Origin: Acidobacteriota bacterium | Lineage (GTDB): Bacteria; Acidobacteriota; Vicinamibacteria; Vicinamibacterales; UBA2999 | Length of the DNA stretch: 64,000 nucleotides | NCBI GenBank assembly: GCA_020851325.1 | Contig: JADZCY010000279.1 | Location: 1-64,000, forward strand | Direction: 5' to 3' | Shown here: positions 22,439-34,649 of the stretch, piece by piece | How the letters are laid out: each line of letters opens with the position of its first letter | Numbering within the stretch: position 1 is the first letter of the stretch | Translations under genes and position numbers: made by a program | Notes under the pieces: generated by a model | Seen by the model: the letters and a program-made list of their open reading frames with translations, nothing else | What the model was told of the DNA's origin: nothing | Databases searched by the model: none

Positions 22439-24733
22439 ATGATCATGCGTTTCGCCGCCATCTACGACGGGTGGCACCGTGCTGCACGCGTGGCGGTGCT
22501 GCTGCTACTCGCCAGCACACCTGCCGCCGCGCAAGCGCCGCCGGACCCCGCGGTCGCAAGCGCAGACGCGCCGTCGCTGGTGTCGCGCGTCGCACCGGAT
22601 AACGTCACCGTTCGCGCCGTTCGTCTCGACGCGCCGCTGACGCTGGACGGCCGGCTCGACGAGTCGGTCTACACCGCCGTGCCGGCGATCACCGACTTCA
22701 TCCAGCAGGAACCGCGCGAAGGCCAGCCGGCGACCGAGAAGACCGAGGCGTGGATCCTGTTCGATCGCGACACGCTCTACATTGCCGCGCGCAACTGGGA
22801 CAGCCATCCCGAACGCGAGATCGCCAACGAACTGCGCCGCGACAACGGCAACATCCTCGGCAACGAGAACCTGACCTTCGTCATCGACACCTTTCACGAC
22901 AAGCGGAACGGCTATCTGTTCCAGACCAACCCGCTCGGCGCGCTGCGCGACATGACCGTCACCGACGACCAGCAGAACTCGGCGTGGAACGGCATCTGGT
23001 ACGTGAAGACCGCCCGCTTCGATGAAGGCTGGACGGTCGAGATCGCCATTCCCTTCAAGAGCCTGCGCTACAAAGGCAACGGTCCGCAGACCTGGGGCAT
23101 CAACCTGCGGCGGCTGGTGAAGTGGAAGAACGAGTTCTCGTATCTGTCGCTCGTGCCGGCGGCGCTCGGCACCAGCGGTGTCAGCCGCATGGCCTCGGCG
23201 GCGACGGTGATTGGCCTCGAGACGCCCTCCGAGTCGAAGAACATCGAACTGAAACCGTACGCCGTCACCTCGTCGACGACGAACCGCACCGGCGCGGCGC
23301 CGTTCGACAATCATCTGGATGCGAACGGCGGTTTCGATTTCAAGTACGGCTTGACGCGCAGCCTGATCCTCGACGCCACCTATCGCACCGACTTCGCGCA
23401 GGTGGAAGAGGACCTGCAGCAGATCAACCTGACGCGCTTCAGCGTCTTCTTCCCGGAGAAGCGCGAGTTCTTCATCGAGGGGCAGGGCATCTTCGACTTC
23501 GGCGGCGTGCAGGCCGGCAACAGTCCCGGCGACGTGCCGATCCTGTTCTTCAGCCGGCAGATCGGCTTGAGCAGCGGTCAGGCCGTGCCTGTCGTCGGCG
23601 GCGGGCGGCTCACCGGCCGGCAGGGGCCGTACAGCATCGGCCTCCTCAACATTCAAACAGACGACGAGCCGGCGGCCAATGCGGCGTCGACGAACTTCTC
23701 GGCGGTGCGGTTCAAGCGCAACGTGCTCGGACGGAGCAACATCGGTGTGATCGCCACGCGTCGCGCGCCCGGCGCGCCAACGGCGACCAGCAGCGGCGAT
23801 CCGGGCTACAGCGTCGGCGTCGATGCGACGCTGCTGTTCCTGAAGAGCATCAACCTCACCGGCTACTACGCGCGCACGATGAAAAACACCGCCATCGGCG
23901 AACGCGTCGACGGCGCCAGTTACCGCGGCCGCTTCGACTTCACGACGGATCGCTACGGCGCCTCGGCCGAGCACATGTTGATCGACGGTAACTTCCAGCC
24001 GGAAGTCGGCTTCGTCCGCCGCACCGACGTCCGCCGCACCTTTGGTCAGCTTCGCTTCAGCCCGCGCCCGCGCCGCAGTCGTGTCGTTCGCAAGCTGACG
24101 TTCCAGGGCAGCGTCGACTACCTCACCGATGCGCGTGCCACCGCGGTGCAGGCGCGCGAGATGAACGGGCTGTTCCGCCTCGACTTCCAGTCGAGCGATC
24201 AAGCGTCGATCGAACACTCACGCGAATACGAACTGCTGCCGGCGCGCTTCACCATTGCCACCGGCGTGCACGTGCCGGCCGGCGGCTACGACTTCCAGAC
24301 GACGCGCGTCAGTTATGTGCTGGGGCAACAACGCCGCGTGTCGGGACGATTGTCGGCGGCCACCGGATCGCTCTACGACGGCACGCGATCGGAAATCGGC
24401 TACAGCGGCCGCTGGGGCGTGGTGCCGCGCTTTTCGATCGAACCGACGATCACGCTCAACTGGGTAAGCCTGCCGTACGGCGACTTCGCGGCACGGCTCG
24501 TCAGCACGCGCTTCACCCTGACGCCAACGCCGCGCATGGTGATCAGCAGCCTGGTGCAGCTGAACGTCGACGCGAAGAACCTCAGCTCCAGCGTACGCCT
24601 GCGCTGGGAATACACCGGCGGCAGCGAACTCTTCGTCGTCTACAGCGACGGCCGCGACACGCGCACGAGCGGCCTTCCTGCACTGCTGAACCGCACGTTT
24701 GCGGTGAAGCTGACAAGACTATTCAGGTACTGA
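22439..24733 (+). CDS. DUF5916 domain-containing protein with N-terminal CBM9-like domain
   Basis: LDGRLDESVYTAVPAITDFIQQEPREGQPATEKTEAWILFD and FFPEKREFFIEGQGIFDFG. Confidence 0.85.
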   Translation: MIMRFAAIYDGWHRAARVAVLLLLASTPAAAQAPPDPAVASADAPSLVSRVAPDNVTVRAVRLDAPLTLDGRLDESVYTAVPAITDFIQQEPREGQPATEKTEAWILFDRDTLYIAARNWDSHPEREIANELRRDNGNILGNENLTFVIDTFHDKRNGYLFQTNPLGALRDMTVTDDQQNSAWNGIWYVKTARFDEGWTVEIAIPFKSLRYKGNGPQTWGINLRRLVKWKNEFSYLSLVPAALGTSGVSRMASAATVIGLETPSESKNIELKPYAVTSSTTNRTGAAPFDNHLDANGGFDFKYGLTRSLILDATYRTDFAQVEEDLQQINLTRFSVFFPEKREFFIEGQGIFDFGGVQAGNSPGDVPILFFSRQIGLSSGQAVPVVGGGRLTGRQGPYSIGLLNIQTDDEPAANAASTNFSAVRFKRNVLGRSNIGVIATRRAPGAPTATSSGDPGYSVGVDATLLFLKSINLTGYYARTMKNTAIGERVDGASYRGRFDFTTDRYGASAEHMLIDGNFQPEVGFVRRTDVRRTFGQLRFSPRPRRSRVVRKLTFQGSVDYLTDARATAVQAREMNGLFRLDFQSSDQASIEHSREYELLPARFTIATGVHVPAGGYDFQTTRVSYVLGQQRRVSGRLSAATGSLYDGTRSEIGYSGRWGVVPRFSIEPTITLNWVSLPYGDFAARLVSTRFTLTPTPRMVISSLVQLNVDAKNLSSSVRLRWEYTGGSELFVVYSDGRDTRTSGLPALLNRTFAVKLTRLFRY

Positions 24734-24743
24734 CGGCGGCCGA

Positions 24744-24815
24744 CACATCGGCAATTGACGAATCGGGGGATTGCGCGATTGTTGACGAAGGCTGATTGGG
24801 CAATTGTCGATTCGG
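24744..24815 (+). repeat. GATTG-rich repeat beginning ACATCGGCAATT
   Basis: ACATCGGCAATTGACGAATCGGGGGATTGCGCGATTG; related to 19915, 46495 and 53056. Confidence 0.8.
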
Positions 24816-24927
24816 TGCGATGGCTAGCCAGAGCCGAACATGCGCTCCACGATCCGCAAATCGGAGTCCGTCAGCAACGTCACCGCCACGCAGAACCACA
24901 CCGGCACCGTCATCGCCGTTTCGCGAA

Positions 24928-25647
24928 TCAGGGCGGGCCTGCGAGCCAGCTCGCAGCGGCAGGCACGTTCACGGACGAGTACTTCGGATCGCCGGTCACC
25001 CAGCCGAGGAAGAGCGGGACGGTTGTCGGTGCCCCCGCACGAAACACCGTCCCTTTCTCCACACTGGCACCCACCAGCGCCGCGAATGCGGCGAAGTCGT
25101 CGAACCACGAGTTGCTGGGACTGAACGAGTGGACGATCAGGACCGCCATGCTGGCGTGCACCTCCTCGGCAAAGAGCAGCACCGAGGCTGCACGATGCAG
25201 CAGTTGATAGCGGATGAGATCGGCGCACGGCGCTTCGAGCCGAAGTGTGGTTTCCAAAAAGCGTAGCCGCTCCACTTGCCCCGCTGAGGAGTCGCGGCGC
25301 TTCTCACCGACCGTCGGCCCAAATGGCTCTTCGACCTTGCCCTCGACACCGACGACCACTGTGGCTCGGTCGTTTCTGGCCAGAACCATGAGATCCGTTT
25401 GCGACGCCCGCGTTCCTCCCGGAAGCGGAACCCGGAATTCCGGGATCGCGAAGACCACCTGCAAGTCGGGTAGTTCATCGGCAGCGCCGAACGCGCGAGC
25501 TACTTCTGTCGGCCAGCCGGGCGCCGCGTCTTCCCAGCACGCGGCGAGAGACATCGCCGACGCGCCGCTCTTCCAGTGCAACTGAGGTTGTGCGAGCAGA
25601 CCGGCCCAATCGCCCGCGTCACGAGTTGGGATCAGGATTCGTTTCAT
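24928..25647 (-). CDS. hypothetical protein (possibly DUF6946-like)
   Basis: Intact ORF with conserved-looking WAGLLAQPQLHWKSGASAMSLAACWE; family call from memory. Confidence 0.6.
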   Translation of the reverse strand: MKRILIPTRDAGDWAGLLAQPQLHWKSGASAMSLAACWEDAAPGWPTEVARAFGAADELPDLQVVFAIPEFRVPLPGGTRASQTDLMVLARNDRATVVVGVEGKVEEPFGPTVGEKRRDSSAGQVERLRFLETTLRLEAPCADLIRYQLLHRAASVLLFAEEVHASMAVLIVHSFSPSNSWFDDFAAFAALVGASVEKGTVFRAGAPTTVPLFLGWVTGDPKYSSVNVPAAASWLAGPP

Positions 25648-25726
25648 GCGTTGACAGCGGCTCCGATCATCCGCGAATCGTGCGCCAAGACTACGGTCGA
25701 GTCAATGGATGACGGTGAGGCTTGAA

Positions 25727-25800
25727 GGGCTTGGGGGCTGGCGGCGACGGATTGAAGGGCTTGGGGCTTGAAGGGCTGGAGGGCTGGAGGACTGGAAGCG
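25727..25800 (+). repeat. GGCTTGAAGGGCTGGAGG 9-bp array
   Basis: Same word set as 19996 and 26632 arrays. Confidence 0.85.
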
Positions 25801-25841
25801 TTGTCTGCGGCCCACGCTCACCCGGGCTTCTGCGGCCTGCC

Positions 25842-25970
25842 TTTTATGTCTGTGCAATCTGTGCAATCTGTGGCCTGCGCCATCTGCGGCCTGTGTCATC
25901 TGTGCCATCTGCGGCCTGCCCTTGTGTCGGTGTCTGCCATCTGCGGCCTGTGTCATCTGTGGCCCGCGAA
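25842..25970 (+). repeat. CATCTGTGGC/CATCTGCGGC array overlapping the 3' end of the PIN-domain gene
   Basis: CTGTGCAATCTGTGCAATCTGTGGCCTGCGCCATCTGCGGCC. Confidence 0.88.
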
Positions 25971-26369
25971 CGGATCAACCACACGCACGCCGGCCTTCCG
26001 AAAATCTGCGGCGTTGCGAGTGGCGACGGTCAGACCGTAGGTGAGCGCCGTGGCGGCAATGAGGCTGTCCTTGATCGGCATGGCCTCGCCCTTCGTGCGG
26101 AGGCGGGCCAGCAGCGCCGCCCAGGTGAGGCCGCTGTCGCGCTCCCACGGCAGGCAGTGCAGGCGCTGGATGCCGGCGTCGAACCAGCGCTCCAACGCTG
26201 TTCGCTTCTTCCCTTTCGGCAGCAGCAGAATCCCGAATCGCAGCTCGCCAAGGATGACGGGATCGATCGCCAGCTCTCGTTCGTTCTCACGCAGCCATGC
26301 GATCACGGCCGGCGCGGGCGCCGGCTTGGTCGGCTCACTGAGCACATTGGCGTCGACGAGGAACGTCAC
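25953..26369 (-). CDS. vapC: PIN domain ribonuclease toxin (VapC-like)
   Basis: MTFLVDANVLSEPTKPAP plus conserved acidic residues; overlaps the adjacent antitoxin gene by 4 bp. Confidence 0.88.
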   Translation of the reverse strand: MTFLVDANVLSEPTKPAPAPAVIAWLRENERELAIDPVILGELRFGILLLPKGKKRTALERWFDAGIQRLHCLPWERDSGLTWAALLARLRTKGEAMPIKDSLIAATALTYGLTVATRNAADFRKAGVRVVDPFAGHR

Positions 26370-26596
26370 AGCGCGTCGGTGGATTCGGATGCCACCGCGA
26401 CGAAGTAGCCCTTCTCGGGACAGTCCAGCAACCAGTCGATGACGCCGTCGTTGGGCAGCGGCGCGCGGCGCACGAGGCGATACTCGCCGCGATCCAGCCG
26501 CTCGACGTCGAATTCCTCACCCGCTTCGATGTCGTCCATGCGACGAAACTCGGCCGGCAGCACGATCTGGCCCTTGGAAGAGACGGTCGTCTTCAC
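26366..26596 (-). CDS. vapB: AbrB/MazE-type (SpoVT-AbrB) antitoxin, VapB-like
   Basis: MKTTVSSKGQIVLPAEFRRM is a classic AbrB N-terminus; GTG start. Confidence 0.9.
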   Translation of the reverse strand: MKTTVSSKGQIVLPAEFRRMDDIEAGEEFDVERLDRGEYRLVRRAPLPNDGVIDWLLDCPEKGYFVAVASESTDAL

Positions 26597-26600
26597 ATGG

Positions 26601-26617
26601 GTAAGATAGTGTCTTAC
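26601..26617. promoter_or_regulatory. putative TA autoregulatory operator, perfect palindrome GTAAGA-TAGTG-TCTTAC
   Basis: Inverted repeat 4 nt upstream of the vapB start, overlapping a TATCTT -10-like hexamer on the minus strand. Confidence 0.65.
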
Positions 26618-26631
26618 TTCTGCACTGTCAA

Positions 26632-26770
26632 AGGCGGGGAACGGCTTGGAGGGCTTGGGGGCTTGAAGGGCTGGAGGGCTGGCGGCGACGGCTTGGAGGG
26701 CTTGGGGCTTGAAGGCTTGGGATTCGTCCTAAGACCTAGGACTTAGGACCTAGGACCTGTGTGTGTGTGT
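26632..26770 (+). repeat. Composite: GGAGGGCTTGGGGG 9-bp array, CCTAGGT-family heptamers, then a short (GT)n
   Basis: GGCTTGGAGGGCTTGGGGGCTTGAAGGGCTGGAGG...CCTAAGACCTAGGACTTAGGACCTAGGACCTGTGTGTGTGTG. Confidence 0.88.
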
Positions 26771-26810
26771 GCGGCGCGCGCCACGAGCGTGACGCGCGCC
26801 CACTCGATTG

Positions 26811-29114
<2,304 letters not shown>

Positions 29115-29292
29115 TCAAAGATATGGATTGTGTCGCCGCGATAGGCCCAGCCTTTCGATTCGACGGGAATCCGACAGGACGACGCCTCGATCGATGACAT
29201 CGGATGACAGCGCGAGCGAATCGAACGCGATCGCCAGAATCCCGTCGCGCCACTGCCGACGATCCGCCCGCCTTCGCGCTTCGCGCACTCCT

Positions 29293-29402
29293 CAGCACCA
29301 TTCAGCACCGGTCAGCACCGGTCAGCACCGGTCAGCACCTTTCAGCACCTTTCAGCACCTGTCAGCACCCGTCAGCACCCCTCAGCACCTTTCAGCACCC
29401 TT
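29293..29402 (+). repeat. 10-bp CAGCACCNNT array, pre-start orientation
   Basis: CAGCACCATTCAGCACCGGTCAGCACCGGTCAGCACCTTT, about 11 units. Confidence 0.93.
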
Positions 29403-29418
29403 CGATCTAGACTTCCCC

Positions 29419-30765
29419 ATGCCGCGTCCTGCCTTGCGCTTCCTGTCATTGGCGTTTGTCCTCTTCACCAGCGTTGCGTCCGCGTCGGCGCAACCGCCAG
29501 TCGCCTATCCCGATCCCACCGTGCGCGTGCTGACGCATCGCGAGCAGAACGATCTCGTCACGCCGTGGATCAAGAAGCGCTTCGACACCGTGCTGCCCGG
29601 CCTGATGACGCGCGAGGGGATCGACATGTGGATCATCCCGTCGCGCGAATACAACGAAGACCCGGTGTTCGCCTCGATGTCGCCGATGACCTACTTCGCG
29701 TCGCGGCGCCGCACCATCCTCGTCTTCTACAACCCCGGCGGCGGCCAGCCCGTCGAGCGCTACTCGATTGGCCGCTTCGACTACGACCGGCTCTACACGA
29801 TGGTGCCGACACCGAACGACGGCCAGCACGAGGGGCTGCGCAAGCTCGTCGAAGAGAAGCAGCCGAAGGTAATCGGCATCAACGAATCCGACGCGTGGAA
29901 TCACGCCGACGGCATCACCGCCAACGAGAAGCGTCGTCTGATGGAAGCGCTCGGGCCGACTTACGCGTCGCGCGTGAAGTCCGCCGAGATGCTCGCGGTC
30001 GGCTGGCTCGAAGTGAAGCTGCCCGAGGAACTCGAGGCCTACCGGCACGTGATGAAGGCGGCGCACATGATCATCCGCGAAGCCTTCTCCAACAAGGTGA
30101 TCACGCCCGGCAAGACCACTTCGCAGGATGTGGTGTGGTGGATGCGGCAGCGCGTCGCCGAACTCGGACTCGGCTCGTGGTTCCAGCCGTCGATCACCAT
30201 CTGGCGCAAGGGCGGCAACCTCACCACCATGCAGGGTGTCATTCAACCCGGCGACATGCTCCACACCGACTTCGGCATCGTCTACCTGGGATTCTCGACG
30301 GACACGCAGCACAACGCGTATGTGCTGCGGCCGGGAGAAACCGACGCGCCGCAGGGCTTGAAGGACGGACTGAAGAAAGCCAACCGCCTCCAGGATCTGA
30401 CGATGCAGTTCGCGAGGTTGGAGCGGACGGGGAATCAGGCGCTGGCGGATGCGCTGGGACAGGCGAAGAAGGAAGAGATCATCCCGTCGATCTATTGCCA
30501 CCCGATCGGTTACCACGGCCACGCCGCCGGTCCACCGATTGGCATGACGGATTATCAGGACGGCGTGCCCGTGCGCGGCGACTACGTGTTCCGTCCCAAC
30601 ACCTGGCACTCGATTGAACTGAACGGCACGCACAGCGTCCCCGAGTGGGACAACCTCGCCGTCCGCTTCGCGCTCGAGGAAGACGCGGCAATCATGCCCG
30701 GCGGCAAGTGGGACTGGATCGACGGGAGGCAGACGGAGTTCTATCTCATAGGTCCTAAGTCCTAG
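29419..30765 (+). CDS. M24 family metallopeptidase (Xaa-Pro aminopeptidase-like), secreted
   Basis: HTDFGIVYLGFSTDTQHNAYVLRPGE, PIGYHGHAAGPPIG; ATG at 29419. Confidence 0.85.
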   Translation: MPRPALRFLSLAFVLFTSVASASAQPPVAYPDPTVRVLTHREQNDLVTPWIKKRFDTVLPGLMTREGIDMWIIPSREYNEDPVFASMSPMTYFASRRRTILVFYNPGGGQPVERYSIGRFDYDRLYTMVPTPNDGQHEGLRKLVEEKQPKVIGINESDAWNHADGITANEKRRLMEALGPTYASRVKSAEMLAVGWLEVKLPEELEAYRHVMKAAHMIIREAFSNKVITPGKTTSQDVVWWMRQRVAELGLGSWFQPSITIWRKGGNLTTMQGVIQPGDMLHTDFGIVYLGFSTDTQHNAYVLRPGETDAPQGLKDGLKKANRLQDLTMQFARLERTGNQALADALGQAKKEEIIPSIYCHPIGYHGHAAGPPIGMTDYQDGVPVRGDYVFRPNTWHSIELNGTHSVPEWDNLAVRFALEEDAAIMPGGKWDWIDGRQTEFYLIGPKS

Positions 30766-30927
30766 GTCCTAGGTCCTAGGTCCTAGGTCCTAGGTCCTAG
30801 GTCCTAGGTCCTAAGGAAGAGCTCTTGTTCACGAAAACAACGAGGGCTTTGGCTCGAGGGCTTGCCGGCTCGAGTCGTGGGCAAGAGTTTTTCCTAGGAC
30901 CTAAGACCCAGGACCTAGGACCTTCCT
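30747..30927 (+). repeat. CCTAGGT heptamer element: nine tandem heptamers (30751-30813), core hairpin, inverted heptamers
   Basis: (GGTCCTA)9, CTCTTGTTCACGA...TCGTGGGCAAGAG, then CCTAGGACCTAAGACCCAGGACCTAGGACC. Confidence 0.92.
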
Positions 30928-30964
30928 TTGAACTTTCCTGCCGTTCCTCCCGTCTAGCGAGCCG

Positions 30965-33445
30965 ATGCTGTCCAACCTTCGGCAGGCGGTGCGTCAGTTC
31001 CGGTTGAGCCCGATCTTCAGCGCGACGGCGGTGCTGTCGGTGGCGCTGGGGATTGCCGCCAGCACCACAATCTTCGCGCTGGCGGATGCGCTGCTGCTGG
31101 CGCCCACCGCGGGTGTGCGCGATGCCGATGCGGTGCTCGATATCGGGCGGTCAACGACGGGCCGCCGCGACAGCGGCCGCGCGCAGACGCCGGGCGGGTT
31201 CGACAACATGTCGCATCCCTCCTTCCTCTATCTGCGCGAACACACGCAGACGCTGAGCGGCATGGCCGCCGTGCAGTTCGGCGGCTCGGCGCTCAGCCTC
31301 ACCACCGACGGCATCAGCGAACGCATCACCGGGACGATGGTCTCCGGCAACTATTTCGATGTGCTCGGCACGCGGCCGGCGCTCGGACGGTTCTTCACGC
31401 CGGATGAAGATCAGATCCCCGGCGCGCGCCCCGTCGTCGTGCTCACGCACAAGCTGTGGACGAGCCGGTTCGGCAGTCGCGCCGACATCCTCGACACGCC
31501 CGTTCGCATCAACAACCGCGAGTTCACGGTCATCGGTGTTGCCGAGCCCGGCTTCGCCGGCACATCGATGGTCGGCACCGATCTGTGGATGCCGATGGCG
31601 ATGATCGCCGAGGCGTGGGGACTGGCTAACACGCGCATGCTCACCGACCCGGCGGCGGTATGGCACGTGGCCATCGGCCGTCCGAAGCCGAACGTCACGC
31701 GCGAGCAGGTGCAGGCGGAACTCGTCACGCTGATGGAGGCGTTCAAGGCGCAGGCGCCGGGCGCCAATCCCTCGCACAGCATCGCGGTAATTCCGCTCAG
31801 CCGCGTGCCGGGTCCAGTGCGAACGCCCTTCCTCGGCTTCATCGGCGCGCTGTTCGTGCTAACCGCGGCGCTGCTTGCGATCGCCTGCAGCAACGTCGCC
31901 GGCATGCTGCTGGTGCGGGCCTCGGCACGTCGCCGCGAGATGGCGACGCGTCTGGCCATCGGCGCCAGCCGCGGCCGTCTGCTGGCGCAGCTCCTCACCG
32001 AGGTCGTCGTGCTGTTCCTCGTCGCCGTCATCGTCGCGCTGCCACTGACGATGTGGCTGACGCGCATGCTGATGCTGTCGATACCGGCGCTGCCGATGCC
32101 GCTCAATCTCGAACTCGTGGTGAACGGGCGCGTGATGGCGTTCGCGTTTGCCGCCGCGCTCCTCACGGCGGTGATCTTCGGTCTGGCGCCGGCACGCCAC
32201 GCGCTCGGCAGCAATCTCGCGCCGATGCTGCACGGCGCCAATGCGACGACGGATCGATCGCGCCTGCGGCTGCGTCACGGTCTCGTCGTCGCGCAGGTGG
32301 CGCTGTCGCTGATGCTCGTCGGCGTCGCGCTGCTGTTCGTGCGCACGCTTGACAACGCCAGCCGCATCGACCCCGGGTTTCGGGTGGCGAATGTCGATCT
32401 CGCCAGCGTGGATGTCGCGTTGGCCGGCTATCGCGATCAACAGGCCGTGGCGCTGCTCGATCGTTTTCACGAGCGGCTGTCATCCATCAGCGGCGTCACG
32501 CACGTGGCCGCGGCGCGGGTGATTCCGCTGCAGGGCTCGTCGATGGGCCTTGGCTCTGTTCACATTCCGGGACGCCAGCAGGGTCCCGATGGCAGCGACG
32601 AACTGGCCGCCGACTGGAACGGCGTGACGGCGGACTACTTCGCGACGATCGGGATGCGCGTCGCCGACGGGCGCTCCTTTACCAGCGCCGATCGCGACGG
32701 CGCGCCGATGGTGGCCGTCGTCAACGAGACGTTCGCGCGCCAGGCGTGGCCGGATCGTTCAGCGGTCGGGCAGCGGTTCATCCAGCGGGACCGCAATGAG
32801 AGCGATCGGACGCTCGAGGTCGTCGGTGTCGTCGCCGACGCGAAGTATCGCTACATCAGCGAGGAGCCGCATCCGCACGTGTTCGTGCCGCTGGCGCAGC
32901 AGCCGGCGTCTGAGGTGACCTTCTTCGTGCGTCACGAACCTGGACGCTCCGTGGCGGCGGACGTGCGGCAGACGATCGCGCAGGTGGAACCGGCGGTGCC
33001 GGTGTTGTTCGTGCAGCCGCTCGAAGACGCGGCGGCCATCGGGCTGCTGCCGCAGCGACTCACGGCGTGGATTGCCGGCGGTGTCGGCGGCATCGGCACC
33101 TTCCTCGCCGCGCTCGGCCTCTACGGCCTGATGGCCTTCATCGTCTCGCAACGGACGCGCGAGATCGCCATCCGCATGGCGCTGGGGGCATCGACCGCTG
33201 CCGCCACGCGCCTGGTGCTGATGCAGGCGGCACGGCTCACGCTCGCCGGCGTGATCATCGGCGTGGTGCTGTCTGCGGGTGCCGGCACCGTGCTGGCCAG
33301 CATGCTCGTCGGCGTTACGCCATTCGACCCGGTGACGACGGTGATGACCACGGCGCTGATCGTCGCCGTGCTCGGCGTCGCCTGCTGGCTCCCTGCGCAG
33401 CGAGCGGCGCGAACGAATCCAGCGGCCGCGCTAAGGGCGGAATAA
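30965..33445 (+). CDS. ADOP-type (acidobacterial duplicated orphan permease) FtsX/MacB-like permease
   Basis: MacB_PCD plus two FtsX regions; LGIAASTTIFALADALLLAP and GLMAFIVSQRTREIAIRMALGAS. Confidence 0.9.
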   Translation: MLSNLRQAVRQFRLSPIFSATAVLSVALGIAASTTIFALADALLLAPTAGVRDADAVLDIGRSTTGRRDSGRAQTPGGFDNMSHPSFLYLREHTQTLSGMAAVQFGGSALSLTTDGISERITGTMVSGNYFDVLGTRPALGRFFTPDEDQIPGARPVVVLTHKLWTSRFGSRADILDTPVRINNREFTVIGVAEPGFAGTSMVGTDLWMPMAMIAEAWGLANTRMLTDPAAVWHVAIGRPKPNVTREQVQAELVTLMEAFKAQAPGANPSHSIAVIPLSRVPGPVRTPFLGFIGALFVLTAALLAIACSNVAGMLLVRASARRREMATRLAIGASRGRLLAQLLTEVVVLFLVAVIVALPLTMWLTRMLMLSIPALPMPLNLELVVNGRVMAFAFAAALLTAVIFGLAPARHALGSNLAPMLHGANATTDRSRLRLRHGLVVAQVALSLMLVGVALLFVRTLDNASRIDPGFRVANVDLASVDVALAGYRDQQAVALLDRFHERLSSISGVTHVAAARVIPLQGSSMGLGSVHIPGRQQGPDGSDELAADWNGVTADYFATIGMRVADGRSFTSADRDGAPMVAVVNETFARQAWPDRSAVGQRFIQRDRNESDRTLEVVGVVADAKYRYISEEPHPHVFVPLAQQPASEVTFFVRHEPGRSVAADVRQTIAQVEPAVPVLFVQPLEDAAAIGLLPQRLTAWIAGGVGGIGTFLAALGLYGLMAFIVSQRTREIAIRMALGASTAAATRLVLMQAARLTLAGVIIGVVLSAGAGTVLASMLVGVTPFDPVTTVMTTALIVAVLGVACWLPAQRAARTNPAAALRAE

Positions 33446-33451
33446 AGAGAA

Positions 33452-33500
33452 GACTGGAGGACTGGAGGACTGGAGGACTGGGGGACTGGAGGGCTGGGGG
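33452..33500 (+). repeat. CTGGAGGAC 9-bp array, post-stop orientation
   Basis: GACTGGAGGACTGGAGGACTGGAGGACTGGGGGACTGGAGGGCTGG starts 7 bp after the ADOP stop. Confidence 0.92.
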
Positions 33501-33539
33501 CAAATCGCCAGTCGTCAATACTCCAATGCCTCCGGCCCG

Positions 33540-34019
33540 CTAGTCCAAGTCCGACAACTCCTCGTCGATGCGGTTCTTCATCGCCGCGTCCTCGACGTCG
33601 CGCGCGGGGTGCGCGTCGTCGTCGGGCTGGCGTGAGCGATTCGTGGCGCGGCGGAGGAACAGCGCGAGGGCGGTGGCGGCGAGCACGGAGAGCACGATCG
33701 GCACACCCCAGACGATGGAGCCGATCGGTGTGCCTGAAGGGTCGGCGAGGATCTGCGCGCCGTATTTGGTGACGAGTTCCTGAACGATGGCGTCCTGCGG
33801 TTCGCCCTTCTCGAGGCGCGCTTCGATCTCGCGGCGCATCTCGAAGGCGGCGGGCGACGGACAATCCGCGAGCGTGAGTCCCGGGCAGAATGGGCTCATC
33901 ACGACGCGGAACAGCACCGCGGCCTCCTTCTGCGCGTCAGTCTGCGCCTGCTGCGCCAGCAGCGGCGACACGCACAGCAGAACAACGCAGATGAAGCTGA
34001 GCCAGCGAAACTTCGCCAT
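33540..34019 (-). CDS. ccmH: cytochrome c-type biogenesis protein CcmH
   Basis: SPFCPGLTLADCPSPAAFEMRREIEARLEKG, LVTKYGAQILADP. Confidence 0.9.
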   Translation of the reverse strand: MAKFRWLSFICVVLLCVSPLLAQQAQTDAQKEAAVLFRVVMSPFCPGLTLADCPSPAAFEMRREIEARLEKGEPQDAIVQELVTKYGAQILADPSGTPIGSIVWGVPIVLSVLAATALALFLRRATNRSRQPDDDAHPARDVEDAAMKNRIDEELSDLD

Positions 34020-34027
34020 TGGACGAT

Positions 34028-34054
34028 GCTATCTGCTATCTGCTACCTGCTGAT
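34028..34054 (+). repeat. CTATCTG heptamer array overlapping the 3' end of the SCO gene
   Basis: CTATCTGCTATCTGCTACCTGCTGATC; minus-strand reading encodes DQQVADSR and the stop. Confidence 0.8.
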
Positions 34055-34649
34055 CCGCGTTCAACAACTGGCGGATGTTGCGCACGACGAGATCGACGCT
34101 GGCTTCGTAATCGATGAGCAGCCGCGTCTGCCCTTTGGCATCGAGGCCGAAGATCGACACGGTGTGCGACATCAGGTAGCCGGCAGCCGTCTTCTCCTGC
34201 GACTTCTCGAAGTGCGCGCCGAAACGCCGCGCGACGTCGGACACCTGCTCCACCGTGCCGGTGAGGCCGACGGCGTCAACGCCGAAGTAACTGAGGTGAT
34301 CCTTCATCACCTGCGGCGTGTCGCGCTCGGGGTCGATGGAGATGTAGACCGCCTTCACGCGCGACCGCTCCTCGTCCGTCAGTCGTGAATACGCCGTACT
34401 CAGCTTCGACAACGTCGTCGGGCAGGCGTCCGGGCACATCGTGTAGCCGAAGAAGATCAGCACGACGTTGCCACGCAGCGACGAGAGCGAGAAAGGCTGA
34501 CCATCCTGGTTGGTCAACTCGACATCGCCGCCGATCGGCAGCACGGGCAGTTCTTCAGTGGTCGTGTCCTCCGCCGGTGCACGTCCCGACGGCGCGCAGG
34601 CGCCGACAAGCGACAGCAGCGCGACGGCGATCAATATGCGGCGTCGCAT
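34029..34649 (-). CDS. SCO1/SenC family copper chaperone
   Basis: GYTMCPDACPTTLSKL, SIDPERDTPQVMKDHLSYF; lipoprotein-like N-terminus. Confidence 0.92.
   Translation of the reverse strand: MRRRILIAVALLSLVGACAPSGRAPAEDTTTEELPVLPIGGDVELTNQDGQPFSLSSLRGNVVLIFFGYTMCPDACPTTLSKLSTAYSRLTDEERSRVKAVYISIDPERDTPQVMKDHLSYFGVDAVGLTGTVEQVSDVARRFGAHFEKSQEKTAAGYLMSHTVSIFGLDAKGQTRLLIDYEASVDLVVRNIRQLLNADQQVADSR

Noticed and set aside
24824-25228. 134-aa minus-strand ORF ending MTVPVWFCVAVTLLTDSDLRIVERMFGSG
   Set aside because: Overlaps the better-supported 24928-25647 ORF in another frame; no family recognised.
26759-26770. (GT)n microsatellite
   Set aside because: Very short, lies at the end of a heptamer array; noted within the composite repeat rather than as a separate finding.
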